Shown piece by piece: positions 1 through 10,754 of a stretch of DNA of 64,000 nucleotides (position 1 is the first letter of the stretch; every line of letters starts with the position of its first letter). The stretch covers positions 79,411,652 to 79,475,651 of the forward strand of contig NC_079496.1 in assembly GCF_030052815.1 (NCBI RefSeq), written 5' to 3'. A program made the position numbers and the translations under genes. The notes beneath the pieces are model-generated. The model ran no database searches and was not told the DNA's origin. It saw only the letters and a list, made by a program, of their open reading frames with translations. Origin of the DNA: Hevea brasiliensis. Lineage: Eukaryota > Streptophyta > Magnoliopsida > Malpighiales > Euphorbiaceae.

Positions 1-1815
1 TGCACTGTTCCATTGGTCATTTTACTGTTAGAATTTGCCAAAACTTTCTTCATAGAAAATGTTCTCTAATGTCTCAAGTTTATTCTCCTTTTTGAATCAC
101 TCCAATTGGAGGTTTTTAGCTCAAGTTATAGCCATTTGAACCATGGCTGCCAGATTGGACACAACCCAGAATTCTGGGCAATTTTCTGTGCTGGCAGTTT
201 TAGGTCACCAACTTGGGGTGGCCAAATGGCTTGGTTAATGGCATAATTTGGGTTTGTGTTCTTCATGAAAGTTTTAGGTCTATATCTCGTCTAACCACTG
301 GTAAAAGTTCAGGTCTTTTAGACCTTCCTAGCTCAAGTTATGACCAAATGAACAAACACTGTTCATTTGGTCAGTTTGTACCGAGCAGCCTGCAATTTTC
401 TAACTTTGGTCAATTTGTTCACTAGGTTTTGGTCACTTTTTGGGCATGCTTCCTAGATGAAAATTGTGTTATTTAGTGTCTATTTTCATCCCCAATTGGT
501 CCCATAACAATTGGACTTGTAAAATTTCATTTTTAGTCCTTCAAAGGAAATTTGGTCATGCTGCTCCATCCGAATTTGGCTTTGATTCAAACACCTCTAA
601 CACTCTTCATTAGGTCACAAATGACCATTTTTCACTTCACATTAGGTCAAAGACATCATTTACCACTTCCTCACATTTTTGGTCTCTAAACCCTAATGTT
701 CAAAACCCTATTTCACAAACTCATGCATTTAGCTACTTTCAAAGTGTTTAATCCTAACCAATCAACTCATTAAAGTTCCTATACCCATTCAAATCATGCA
801 AGTCACCCTCCCCTTCATGCTAGTCGAATTTCAGCTTAGTCCCCCAACAATTTGTTTCATTTCATTTTAAGTTTACTTCTATGTTCTTGATGCTATACAT
901 ACACTAATTAAACTAAAAATTTGAAGTTTGCATTACTAACCTTGCTTGGAGGGTTTCTAAGCTTTCTTTTCTTCTTTATTTGGTGACCAAGCTTCTTCTC
1001 AAGTAACTAAAACAAGTTTTTATGAAGCAATTATGGGAGAAGTTGGGGTTTAGTAGGGATTTTCAAAGCTTGAAGAAAGTTTTAATGGAGGTGTATCAAT
1101 GGAGAAATGAGGGAGAGTGAGGCGGCACTTTGAGGAAGATGAGGCTTTTAGTTTTTTTTTTTCTTTCTTTTGTTTTGTTTTTATCCTTATGGAAGACCCA
1201 AAAATTCCAATTAATTAAATATATTAATTATTATTTTTATGGCATCATGCATGATGTCATCACCTTTTTAACTTTTTCATTTTCTTTTTTTTTTCTATTT
1301 ATTTTTCTATTAGTTCTTTAATTTAATTCTCGATTCTGAAATTTTCTTTTCTCCGATTTTATTTGACAGTTAGGTCAGGAGTCAGCTCTCGGGGTCAATT
1401 GACCAAATTGCCCCTCGCCGGTTCAACCCGGTTTGTAAATAATTCAATATTTCTTCCGGCTCCCTGACCTAATTATTTGACTGGCTTAATAGTTCTTTTT
1501 CGTGATTTTCTCTTTTCACTGTGTTCTTAATAGTCCTAAGGACCATAGCATCACATTTTACGGTTCGAAATTTGAGTTTAAAATGACTTCACAGTCGTTC
1601 CCGAAAAGGTCACCCATCGCTGTGACTCTCGGCTCGTTTAACTTCTTATGTTCTGTTTTTCTTATTTATACTTAACTAATTGGCAATTACTAATTATTTG
1701 TGTTTATAGCTTATCTAGTTATCTTAAGTGTGGTTCTAATCCCCTTAATTGTCCGGACCGACACCGATCATCGGAACAGTGAAATATACTAGGCTATGCA
1801 AATAAGGGTGTTACA
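1..1815 (-). mobile_element. TRG-family LTR, 5' half, cut by window edge
   Basis: Read on the minus strand, this starts TGTAACACCC at 1815 and follows the same path as the LTR starts at 21098 and 41897: GCATAGCC, the TGTTCCG/GTGACC-like block, TCCGGAC, then the CACCCATCGCTGTGACTC block near 1605-1625. The stretch near 60-130 matches the middle of the 21098 LTR (around 22800-22900). It therefore covers roughly the first half of a 3.5 kb LTR. It lies directly against the tail of a Tek-A pol gene at 1816, so it is an insertion there; GAAAA at 1816-1820 would be one target-site copy, the other lying outside the window. Small ORFs inside (213-425, 1130-1321) have no recognisable domain. Confidence 0.85.
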
Positions 1816-1948
1816 GAAAATCCTATGGAAGCATCACAACACGGAAGAGGTAACGTGGGAGAGCGAGAAGACAATGAGGCAATAGTTCCCTCAGCTCTTC
1901 ACATCAGGTTAATTTCGAGGACGAAATTTTTATTTAGAGGGGAAGCTT
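1816..1948 (+). pseudogene. Tek-A pol 3' end: chromodomain tail and polypurine tract
   Basis: The frame that begins KILWKHHNTEEVTWESEKTM matches the last part of the integrase-linked chromodomain in Tek-B (36395-36480), the module that Tekay-type chromoviruses use to target chromatin. A TAG at 1883-1885 stands where Tek-B has a glutamine codon, so it looks like C-to-T decay. The frame closes at TAA 1910-1912. It is followed by the AATTTCGAGGACGAAATTT block typical of this group and a polypurine tract (AGAGGGGAAG, about 1936-1945) that would prime plus-strand synthesis. The rest of pol lies to the left, beyond the LTR insertion and the window edge. Confidence 0.85.
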
Positions 1949-2588
1949 TGTAACATACTCCCTGTACGTATTCTGTACGTTATGTTGCTCCGGTAACCTA
2001 ATGTCAGTCCGGGCAAGTCAGGATATCTAGAACTGCACTTCAGTAATAGTGAATAGACATATAATGATGAAATAAATAAAAATAAAATACAAGAAAAATT
2101 AAAGAAAAATAAAAGAGAGAAAATGAAACTAGGTTAAATGAGCCAGCACCATAGCAATGGGTCACCGCACCGGGAAGTTACGGCGAAGGCAATTGCCGAC
2201 CCTAGGACTGCGGGGAACGCTCGGAATTAAATTTCGAGACATAATTAAAGGTTTTGTTGAAATGTAATTGGCACTAGAAATATCAAAGAAAAATTAATAA
2301 ATTAGTACAAAGAAAAACGAAAAATCGAGAAACAGACAAAAATCGGTATTACCAAAAAATCGGGAATACAACCCGAAGAGGGGCATTTTAGTCATTTAAC
2401 ACCTAGGGTTGCCTTTTGACCTCAATGTCCATTAAAAATAAATGATATTACACTTTTAAAATGTCATGAAAAATTAAATTGTAGTACATTATATGAATAG
2501 TAAAAGAAATGAGGCATAAAATTCAATTTATGAAACTTTAAATCATTAAACATTAAAATATGGTTTAGTGCTCCACTAACTCCTAATT

Positions 2589-5500
2589 TGTAACACCCCT
2601 CACCCGTCTACAATATAGCCGAGCAAGGCGTACTCACTACGTGCCGGAGCACCTAGTCTATGATCATCTCATTTCCTGAACTCAATTTGATTTTAAGAAG
2701 TCTTTTATGCAAAATTCACATCATGTTGATTCTATTTTCATACTTTAATAAAATCAGTGTTTAAAAAATGGTTATAAAAATCTGGCAAGGTGCCGTCTGT
2801 ATTTCAGAAAAATTGTCCTTCTAAACCTGTTAAAAACAATTCAATATGATAATATTCTCAAAATCTCAACTATTTCATAGTTTCAAAATACAATCCATCA
2901 TAATTTACATTCATTAAAACACTCTCCATAGGAGTTTAATATGTACAAATTATAAACCTTAAAGTTTTAGAATACACAAAATTACATAACAAAATGTCAA
3001 AATACAACTGATAGTCATTACATAAGATCCTAAGTCCTACCATGTATGCAGTGTAGTGCAGATGACTCTGGACTTCTATGCAGATCTGATGTCTCACCCT
3101 GTAACACCCTCACACACCTGGTTGTAGGTTTGCTGGGCTCCTCAGATGTGTCTCCAATACCTATGTGTAGCAAAAGCAATGCACTAAGCAATTCTGCTTA
3201 GTGGTGCCAAATATAAAGAAATATATACTAAAATAAAATAAATGAATTGTTTATGAATTTATAACATCGATATTCTTTGCAGTTGCTGATTCTACTTTTA
3301 TTTGCTAACCTTTCATTTTTTTTTGCTAATTTTGGTGGTGTTGTATGTCAATAAACTGAATTTAACTATTTGAATTTAATAATACTTAAATTAACTGCTC
3401 GTGTGGCCTATACACTGATCAGACTGGATAAATGGATATACTTGCATTGGGCACCTAGTATCTCGGGCTGTTACACCATCAGTCATAAAGTGTCTCCCGG
3501 TGTGCAAATAGTGTAGCTAAAAAGCCATTTAGTCAATCCGGCGATAAGCCAAGTATAATAACACAATATGTATAGCCATAGGCCATAAAAACATAGTATA
3601 ACATAAAGCCATTTACAGAACAGCTATCAGAATCCTATCGGCATGCCAACCTATCCAAACTAGTCAACTAGGCAAACTAGGGAACATTACAAATTAATTG
3701 TTTAATTCTTCATTTTTTTTAGTTTACTAGTTATCATGTAATTCACAAGTCAATGTAAATGTTGACATTTTTAGCTAATATGGATAAGTTGATTCTAGCA
3801 TCAACATGTCACAATTTGTAATTCAATATGCTGCCAATATAGTGCAATTTACCCTTTTTACAAGTTGGCATTCATTGCCAAATTACTTCAAGCATCATTG
3901 TATGTAAATGTCAAATTTTCATTTTTAGTATGCTAGATTGGTCTAGCTTAATGTCCTATTTCTCTTGGTTTTTAGCTTCTGGTCAAAGAAGCAAAATTGT
4001 AGCTCTTTGTCTTATTGAACTTTTGGCACAAATTTCAGGTCATTATAAGTTGTATAGACCAAGATATGGTCAATTTACTAAAGCTAGATAGATTGCATCT
4101 TTAGTGCAAAATTTGGTCAATTTTAGGTTACATTCAGTTCTAGTAGTTTTGGTACCCGAACTTGTGCAAGCAATTTGACTTGGTTTTGGCCATTTCTGGG
4201 CTTTGGTGTCATCATAAGAATTGTATCTCTATGTCTAAGCTTTCCATGGTAAAAAGTTCAGGTCATTTAGACCTGTTTTGAGTGAGTTATAGTCATCTTG
4301 TGACTACTATTTATATGGTCAAAAATCTGGGCCTGCACTTACCAATTCCGGATTAGGTCATTTTTAAGGTTAGTTTCTAAGCAGAATTTTGGCAATATTT
4401 CTACATGAAAGTTGGCCTATTTTGTGTCTAGTTTCACCTCCCATTGGCTTCATACCAATTGGGGTCATCAATTGTCACTTATGGTTCAATTTACCAACTG
4501 CCTTCACAACACAAATTTGCACACAAAGAACACTTCCAAATGACACTTCTCCTCCTCCCAAAACTAAAAATATACATTCATAACACTTCTATACCATTCA
4601 TCATATCTCAATCATGTCCATTTGGGTAGAATATACAAGTGTTCCATGTACATTATACAACCCTAATTTTGCAAAGTTAAATTCAACATAATATATACAT
4701 GAAAACACTTGATTATAACATATACCTCCCAACCATTACTTCACATACACTGCCCTCAATTTATCTTCACCATAATTCATCAAGAAAATTCATGAAACCA
4801 GACACTAATTCATGAATTTAAAGGCTGCCAAAAGTGGCAGTTTGCTAAGATATACAAATTGCTTTCCAAACCCTCAAATTCAAGTGCTCAATGTACATAT
4901 ACATGAAAACTAAATTACTACAATATTAAAATGACTAAATCAACATTATTTTCCATCCATTAGAGGTAAGAAAAGCTCAAGCAACATAGGTTCTCATGGC
5001 TGCGAAAATTGAACAATACCATAACTCAATAAATTCTTCCATTCTCTTCACCATTCAACTCACCTCAACCTAAACATGAAGTTTACTAAAGCAAGGGAGG
5101 GGATTTGGACACTTACCTCAACTTGACCTTGATAAAACCTTGGAATTTACTCTACTTTTTGTTGCCTAAAGGTTTCCCAAGATGTGTAGATCAACTTTAA
5201 TGAAGAACAATTGTAGAAATTATGGCTTGATGATGGAGAGAGAAAGCTTCAATGTGTGCATACATGGAGGTTTTGGTTTGGGAGCTCCATTTCGGCAAGA
5301 AAAAGATTGAAGAAGAAGAATACCAAGTTAGTGGGATCTGCTATCCCAAAGTCCTATATAGGTGTCCCAAATTAAGAGTTAGTAGAGCACTTAGGTTAGT
5401 TTTATTGTTTATTTATTCAAAGTTTCATAATTTAGATTTTAAGCCCCATTTCTTTCACCATTCATATAATGTACCTCATTTTAATTTTTCATGACATTTC

Positions 5501-6008
5501 CAAAGTGTAATATCATTTATTTTTAATGGACATTCAAGTCAAAAGGCAACTCTGGGTGTCAAATGACCAAAATGCCCTTCTTTTGGTTATATTCCTAATT
5601 TTTCGGTACCACTAATTTTTGTCTGTTTCTCGATTTCTCGTTTTTCTTTGTACTAATTTATTAATTTTTCTTTGATATTTCTAGTGTTAATTACATTTCA
5701 ATAAACCTTTAATTATGTCCTAAAATATAATTCCGAGGGTTCCCCGCAGTCCTGAGGTCGGCAATTGCCTTCGCTGTAACTTCCCAGTGCGGTCACCCAT
5801 CGCTACGGTGCCGGCTCGTTTAACTTAGTTTCATTTTCTCTCTTTTATTTTTCTTTAATTTTTCTTGTATTTTCTTTTTACTTATTTCATCAATATATGT
5901 CTGTTCACTATCACCGAAGTGTAGTTCCAGATATCCTGACTTGCCTGGACTGATATTAGGTCACTGGAGCAACAGAACATACAGAATTGGTACAGGGAGG
6001 ATGTTACA
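2589..6008 (-). mobile_element. Tek-A solo LTR, inverted within a Tek-A LTR
   Basis: On the minus strand this runs TGTAACATCCTCCC (from 6008) to GGTGAGGGGTGTTACA (to 2589), 3420 bp with no internal region. It is flanked by perfect 5-bp duplications TAATT at 2584-2588 and 6009-6013, so it is a genuine insertion that later lost its body by LTR-LTR recombination. The host LTR resumes at TGGGACACC, the same site seen uninterrupted near 5370-5385 on the minus strand of the insert. Host and guest are the same family in opposite orientation, giving a near 7-kb inverted arrangement. ORFs 4389-4583, 5252-5494 and 5882-6103 show no domain and are chance. Confidence 0.93.
3184..3201 (-). promoter_or_regulatory. 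Conserved LTR hairpin, Tek-A solo copy
   Basis: In element sense the sequence is CTAAGCA-GAAT-TGCTTAG, a 7-bp perfect stem with a 4-nt loop, flanked by CACCA upstream and GC downstream, about 610 bp from the LTR 3' end. The same structure recurs in every gypsy LTR of the window that is long enough to hold it. Confidence 0.7.
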
Positions 6009-8197
6009 TAATTTGGGACACCTATACAAGTCATTTGTGGACAGAAACCATCATCTTCAACCTTGAAAGTAAACCAGCCAAGAGAAACTCCATTGAAGTC
6101 CACCTAGGCCAAATGAGTTCCATCACCATGCACCATTGATTTAGCCATTATTTCCACTTGGTTTCTTCATTAAAGCTTGCACACTCACCTTGAGGAAGCT
6201 TTTGGGAGCAAGAAGGAAGGGATTTAGTGAGTTTTTAACAAGCTCCAAAAGAAGTAAGTGTCCAAATCCCCTGCCTTGCTTTAGTAAACTTCATGTTTAG
6301 GTTGAGGTGAGTTGAATGGTGAAGAGAATGGAAGAATTTATTGAGTTATGGTGTTGTTCAATTTTGGCAGCCATGAGAACATATGTTGCTTGAGTTTTTC
6401 TTACCTCTAATGGATGGAAAATAATGTTGATTTAGTCATTTTAAAGTTGTAGTAATTTAGTTTCCATGTATATATACATTGTGTACTTGAAATTTAGGGT
6501 TAGGAAAGCAATTTATATACCTTAGTAAACTGCCACTTTTGGTAGCCTTTAAATTCATGAATTAGTGTTTGGTTTCATGAATTTTCTTGATGAATTATGG
6601 TGAAGATGAATTGAGGGCAGTGTATGTGAAGTAATGGTTGGGAGGTATATGTTATAATCAAGTGTTTTCATGTATATATTATGTTGAATTTAACTTTGTA
6701 AATTAGGGTTGTATAATGTGCATGGAACACTTGTATATTCTGCCCAAATGGACATGATTGAGATATGATGAATGGCATAGAAGTGTTATGAATGTATATT
6801 TGTAGTTTTGGGAGGAGGAGAAGTGTCATTTGGAAGTGTTCTTTGTGTGTAGATTTTATATTATGAAGGCAAAAGGTAAATTGAACCATAAGTGACAGTT
6901 GGTGACCCCAATTGGTATGAGGCCAATGGGAGGTGAAACTAGACACAAAATAGGCCAACTTTAATATAGAAATGTTGCCAAAATTCTACCTAGAAACTGA
7001 CCTTAAAAATGACCTAATCCAGAATTGGTAAGTGCAAGCCCAGATTTTTGACCATATGAATAGTAGTAACTAAAATGACCATAACTCACTCAAAATAGGT
7101 CCAAATGACATGAAATTTTCACCATGGAAAACTTAGACATAGAGCTATAGTTCTTATGAAGACACCAAAGCCCAAAAATGACCAGAACCAAGTCAAATTG
7201 CTTGCCCAAATTCGGGTAGCAAAACTGCCATAACTGAATTTGACTTAAAATTGATCAAATTTTGCACTAAAGATGCAATATGTCCAGGTTTAGTAAATTG
7301 ACCATATCATGGTCTATACAAATCAGAATAATCTGAAATTTGTGCCAAAAGTTCAATAAGACATAGAGCTACAATTTTTCTTCTTTGACAGGAAGTTAAA
7401 AACCAAGATAAATAGGACATTAAGCTTGACCAATCTAGCATACTAAAATTGAAAATTTGACATTTACATACAATGAAACTTGAAGTAATTTGGCAATGAA
7501 TGCCAACTTGTGAAAAGGGTAAATTGCACTATATTGACAGCATATTGAATTATAAATTTTGACATGTGGATGCTAGAATCAACTTATCCATATTATCTAA
7601 AAAGGTCAACATTTACATTGACTAGTGAATTACATGATAACTAGTAAACTAAAAAAAAATGAAGAATTAAACAATTAATTTGTAATATGCCCTAGTTTTT
7701 CTAGTTGACTAATTTGGATAGGTTGGCATGCCAATAGGATTCTGACAGCTGTTCTGTAAATGGCTTTATTCCATACTATGTTTTCACGGCTTATTTATGC
7801 CACACTATGATTTTAATATCCTACGGCTATACGGATTGTACTATTATACTTGGCTTATCGCCTGATTGACTATATGGCTTTTTAGCCACATTGTTTGTAC
7901 ACCGGGAGATACTTTGTGACCGATAGTGTGACAGCCCGAGGTACTATGTACCCAGTGCTAGTATATCCATTTATCCAGTCTGGTCAGTGTATAGGCTACA
8001 CGGGCAGTTAATTTAAGCATTATTAAATTCAAATAGTTAAATTCAATTTATTGACATACAGCACCACCAAAAATTAGCAAAAATGAAATGTTAGCAAATA
8101 AAAGTAGAATCAACAACTGCAAAGAATATCGATGTCATAAATTCATAAACAATTCATTTATTTTATTTTAGTTTATATTTCTTTATATTTGGCACCA

Positions 8198-8215
8198 CTA
8201 AACAGAATTGCTTAG
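8198..8215 (+). promoter_or_regulatory. Conserved LTR hairpin, Tek-A 3' LTR copy
   Basis: CTAAACA-GAAT-TGCTTAG has one mismatch in the 7-bp stem compared with the two other Tek-A copies. A TATATTT motif lies just upstream at 8184-8190, and the shared tail TTGCTTTTGCTACGC then TAGGTATTGGAGAC follows at 8220-8250. Confidence 0.65.
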
Positions 8216-8805
8216 CGTGTTGCTTTTGCTACGCGTAGGTATTGGAGACATAACTGGGGAGCCCAGCAGACCTATGACCAGGTGAGACATCAGATCTGCA
8301 CAGGAGTTTAGAGTCATCTGCACTACACTGCATACATGGTAGGACTTAGGATCTTGTGTAATGACTATCAGTTGTATTTTGACATTTTGTTATGTAATAT
8401 GTATATCATAAAACTTTAAGGTTTGTAATAATTTGTACATATTAAACTCCTATGGAGAGTGTTTGGATGAATGTAAATTATGATGGATTGTATTTTGAAA
8501 CTATAAAATTTTGAGACTAAAAAATTATTTGGAAGGTTAAGATTATCATATTGAACTGTTTTTAACAGGTTTAGAGGGATAGTTTATCCGAAATACAAAC
8601 GGCACCTTGCCAGATTTTTATTACTATTTTTGAAACACAAATTTTATTAAAATATGAAAATAGAACCAGTATGTTATGAATATCACATAAAGACTTCTTA
8701 AATCAAATTGAGTTAAGAAAATGAGATAATCACATGCTAGGTGCTCCGGCACACCATGTAGCACGCCTTGCTCAGCTACATTGTAGATGGGTGAGGGGTG
8801 TTACA

Positions 8806-9387
8806 GTTATAGCCTTTGGCTACTAACCTAGCTTTATTCCTAGTTATGTTTCCATCCTCATCTAATTTGTTTCTAAACACCCATTTGGTGCCTATAGATG
8901 GATGGTCCTTTAACCTAGGAACTAAGGTCCAAACCTTATTTCTTTCAAATTGCTTGAGCTCATCTTGCATTGCAAGTACCCAACTCTCATCATTAATGGC
9001 CTCATCTATGCTCCTAGGTTCTATTTGAGAAAAAAATGCAAGGTTATTACATCTATTTCTAAGAGAGGATCTAGTTGTTACCCCTTTTGATGTATCACTA
9101 ATGATTAAGGCTTTAAGATGATCCTTCTTGAATGTCCAATTTTTTGGTAGATCTTGTTAAACTTCTTGATATGGAACTAGTTGACCTCGTTGCTCTTGAA
9201 GCTCAACTTGATCAACTTCCAAGTCCTTCAAAGGATCTTCCATGTGTTGATCTTGAATTCCACTAGATTGAGGATCTTCAAGAGTTAACTCATCAAGATT
9301 ACCTACAACATCATCATCATAAGAAATATCCTTTCTAGGACCAAAGGGGTTAGCTTCATCAAATACACAAATGCATTGACTCCTCAA
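8806..9387 (-). pseudogene. Copia-1 pol: integrase-RT linker and start of reverse transcriptase
   Basis: From 9387 leftward the minus strand encodes an acidic linker (FDEANPFGPRKD onward; stop near 9155). The start of the Ty1/copia reverse transcriptase follows: MQDELKQFERNKVWTLVPR, then TKWVFRNKLDEDG and NKARLVAKGY. It breaks at 8806, where the Tek-A LTR ends, so the catalytic YVDD part lies to the left, out of the window. The wording of these motifs fits the SIRE/Maximus lineage. Frame changes lie between the linker and the RT block. This is the 3'-most surviving piece of Copia-1 in the window. Confidence 0.85.
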
Positions 9388-10344
9388 TAACTAAGGTTCT
9401 CTCATTGAAGACTTTATATGCTTTACTAGATGTAGAATACCCCAAGAGGATACCTTCATCAGTTTTAGAGCTAAATTTATCTAAGTTATCTTTGGTCTTC
9501 AAAATGAAGCATTTACAACCAAAAAAGTCTAAAATAACTTATTTTAGATTTCTTGTCATTCCATAACTCATAAGGGGTTTTTTTTTTAAATAGGTCTAAT
9601 CAAAACTCTATTTGAAACATAACAACCCGTATTAATGGCTTCTGCCCAAAAATAAGTAGGTAAATTATATTTGTTTAACATAGTCCTTCCCATGTCTAAA
9701 AGAGTTCTATTTTTTCTTTTAACAACACCATTTTGTTGGGGAGTCCTAGGAGAAGAAAAATTGTGAGTGATCCCTAGTGAGTTACAAAACTTATCAAATT
9801 TCTCATTTTCAAATTCTCTACCATGATCACTCCTAATAGAAGATATTTGAAAACACTTTTCATTTTGAACCCTTTTTGAAAATCTCTCAAAAATATCAAA
9901 ACATTCATCCTTATGAGCAAGGAATGCAACCCAAGTATACCTAGAGTAGTCATCAACAATCACCAAGGCATAATATGCACCACCTAAGCTAGCTACTCTA
10001 GTAGGACCAAACAAATCCATATGCAACAATTGAAGGGGTCTAGAAGTAGATACCTTATGAATAGATTTAAAAGAGCTCTTGACTTGCTTACCCATTTGGC
10101 ATGCATTACACACCTTATCCTTTTGAAACTTAATCTTTGGTAGCCCATCAACTAGCTCATCCTTGTTCAAGTTTGCAAGAAGGTTCATGCTAGCATGTGC
10201 AAGTCTTCTATGCCAAGTCCAAGAGTCATTACTAATAGAAACAAAACACTTAACATCTTTGTTAGACAAAGCATGAAAATCGATAACATAAATATTTTAA
10301 ATTCTTTCACCAATAAACAACATTTTGTTATCACTCATCCTAGA
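9388..10344 (-). pseudogene. Copia-1 integrase, decayed
   Basis: The longest open part (10269-9586, 227 aa) carries the zinc-binding HHCC region (HRRLAHASMN ... VCNACQMGKQ, residues about 20-62) and the rve core: HMDLFG (first Asp), SDHGREFENEKF (second Asp), and TPQQNGVVKRKNRT. In the last motif the third catalytic residue, Glu in working copia integrases (VVERKNRT), is Lys, so the DDE triad is broken even without the frame breaks. Upstream, 10344-10270 encodes a pre-integrase stretch (SDNKMLFIG) with stops. Downstream, 9585-9388 continues with the C-terminal part (FGCKCFILKTKDNLDKF) in shifted frames. The adjacent protease at 10411-10644 belongs to the same polyprotein. Confidence 0.9.
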
Positions 10345-10410
10345 CACAAAGCAAGATTTTGACTAAAAAATAATTCTACAACCCTTATCACATAATTTGC
10401 TTATTGTTAG

Positions 10411-10749
10411 TCAATTATGTTTTAAACCATCAACCAAAAGCACTTTGCCAAGAATAGGGAAGTTTTCCTTACTAACCTTACCTATTCCCACAATTTTACC
10501 TTTACCATTATCACCAAAAGTCACTTGCCCACCTCCATCTTTCTTTTCAAGTGAAAGGAAGAGATTGGCATTCCCAGTCATGTGTCTTGAACATCTACTA
10601 TCCAAGTACCACTTGCTTTCAAGCTTTGAGGATTTCAAGCACACCTACACATGATAATTCAATTTACTTTAGGTACCCAAATGTACTTGGGTCCTTGGGG
10701 GTTAGTAGTTCCATCATTAAAATCAAATATTGTACCATATCCAAGATGG
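10411..10749 (-). pseudogene. Copia-1 aspartic protease, decayed
   Basis: The ORF 10644-10411 (77 aa) contains SKWYLDSRCSRHMTG, then VTFGDNGKGKIVGIGK and VLLVDGLKHN, which are the copia protease signature blocks in order. The catalytic loop reads DSR where the family has DSG, so the enzyme is probably dead. Upstream to 10749 a degraded QGPKYIWVPK-type stretch is recognisable in broken frames, as is usual just before the protease in SIRE-like elements. The gene is cut at 10749-10750 by Copia-2 and continues at 20317 as gag. Confidence 0.88.
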
Positions 10750-10754
10750 ATTTT

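Larger units (their letters stand above)
1949..8805 (+). mobile_element. Tek-A 3' LTR, split by a solo LTR
   Basis: The LTR starts TGTAACATAC at 1949, directly after the polypurine tract, and ends GGGTGTTACA at 8805. Removing the insert at 2589-6008 and one target-site copy leaves about 3.43 kb, matching the two other Tek-A LTRs here (3420 bp and about 3.4 kb). The two halves are 1949-2588 and 6014-8805. GTTAT at 8806-8810 would be the right target-site copy; the left one is out of the window. The element lies inside the reverse transcriptase of Copia-1, which stops matching at 8806. Confidence 0.9.

Noticed and set aside
2589..8805. Large inverted repeat that could be a foldback or Mutator-like DNA transposon, since both ends read TGTAACACC/GGTGTTACA
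   Set aside because: The arms are two LTRs of one family in opposite orientation; a 5-bp TAATT duplication surrounds only the inner one, and the outer one follows a chromodomain gene and polypurine tract.
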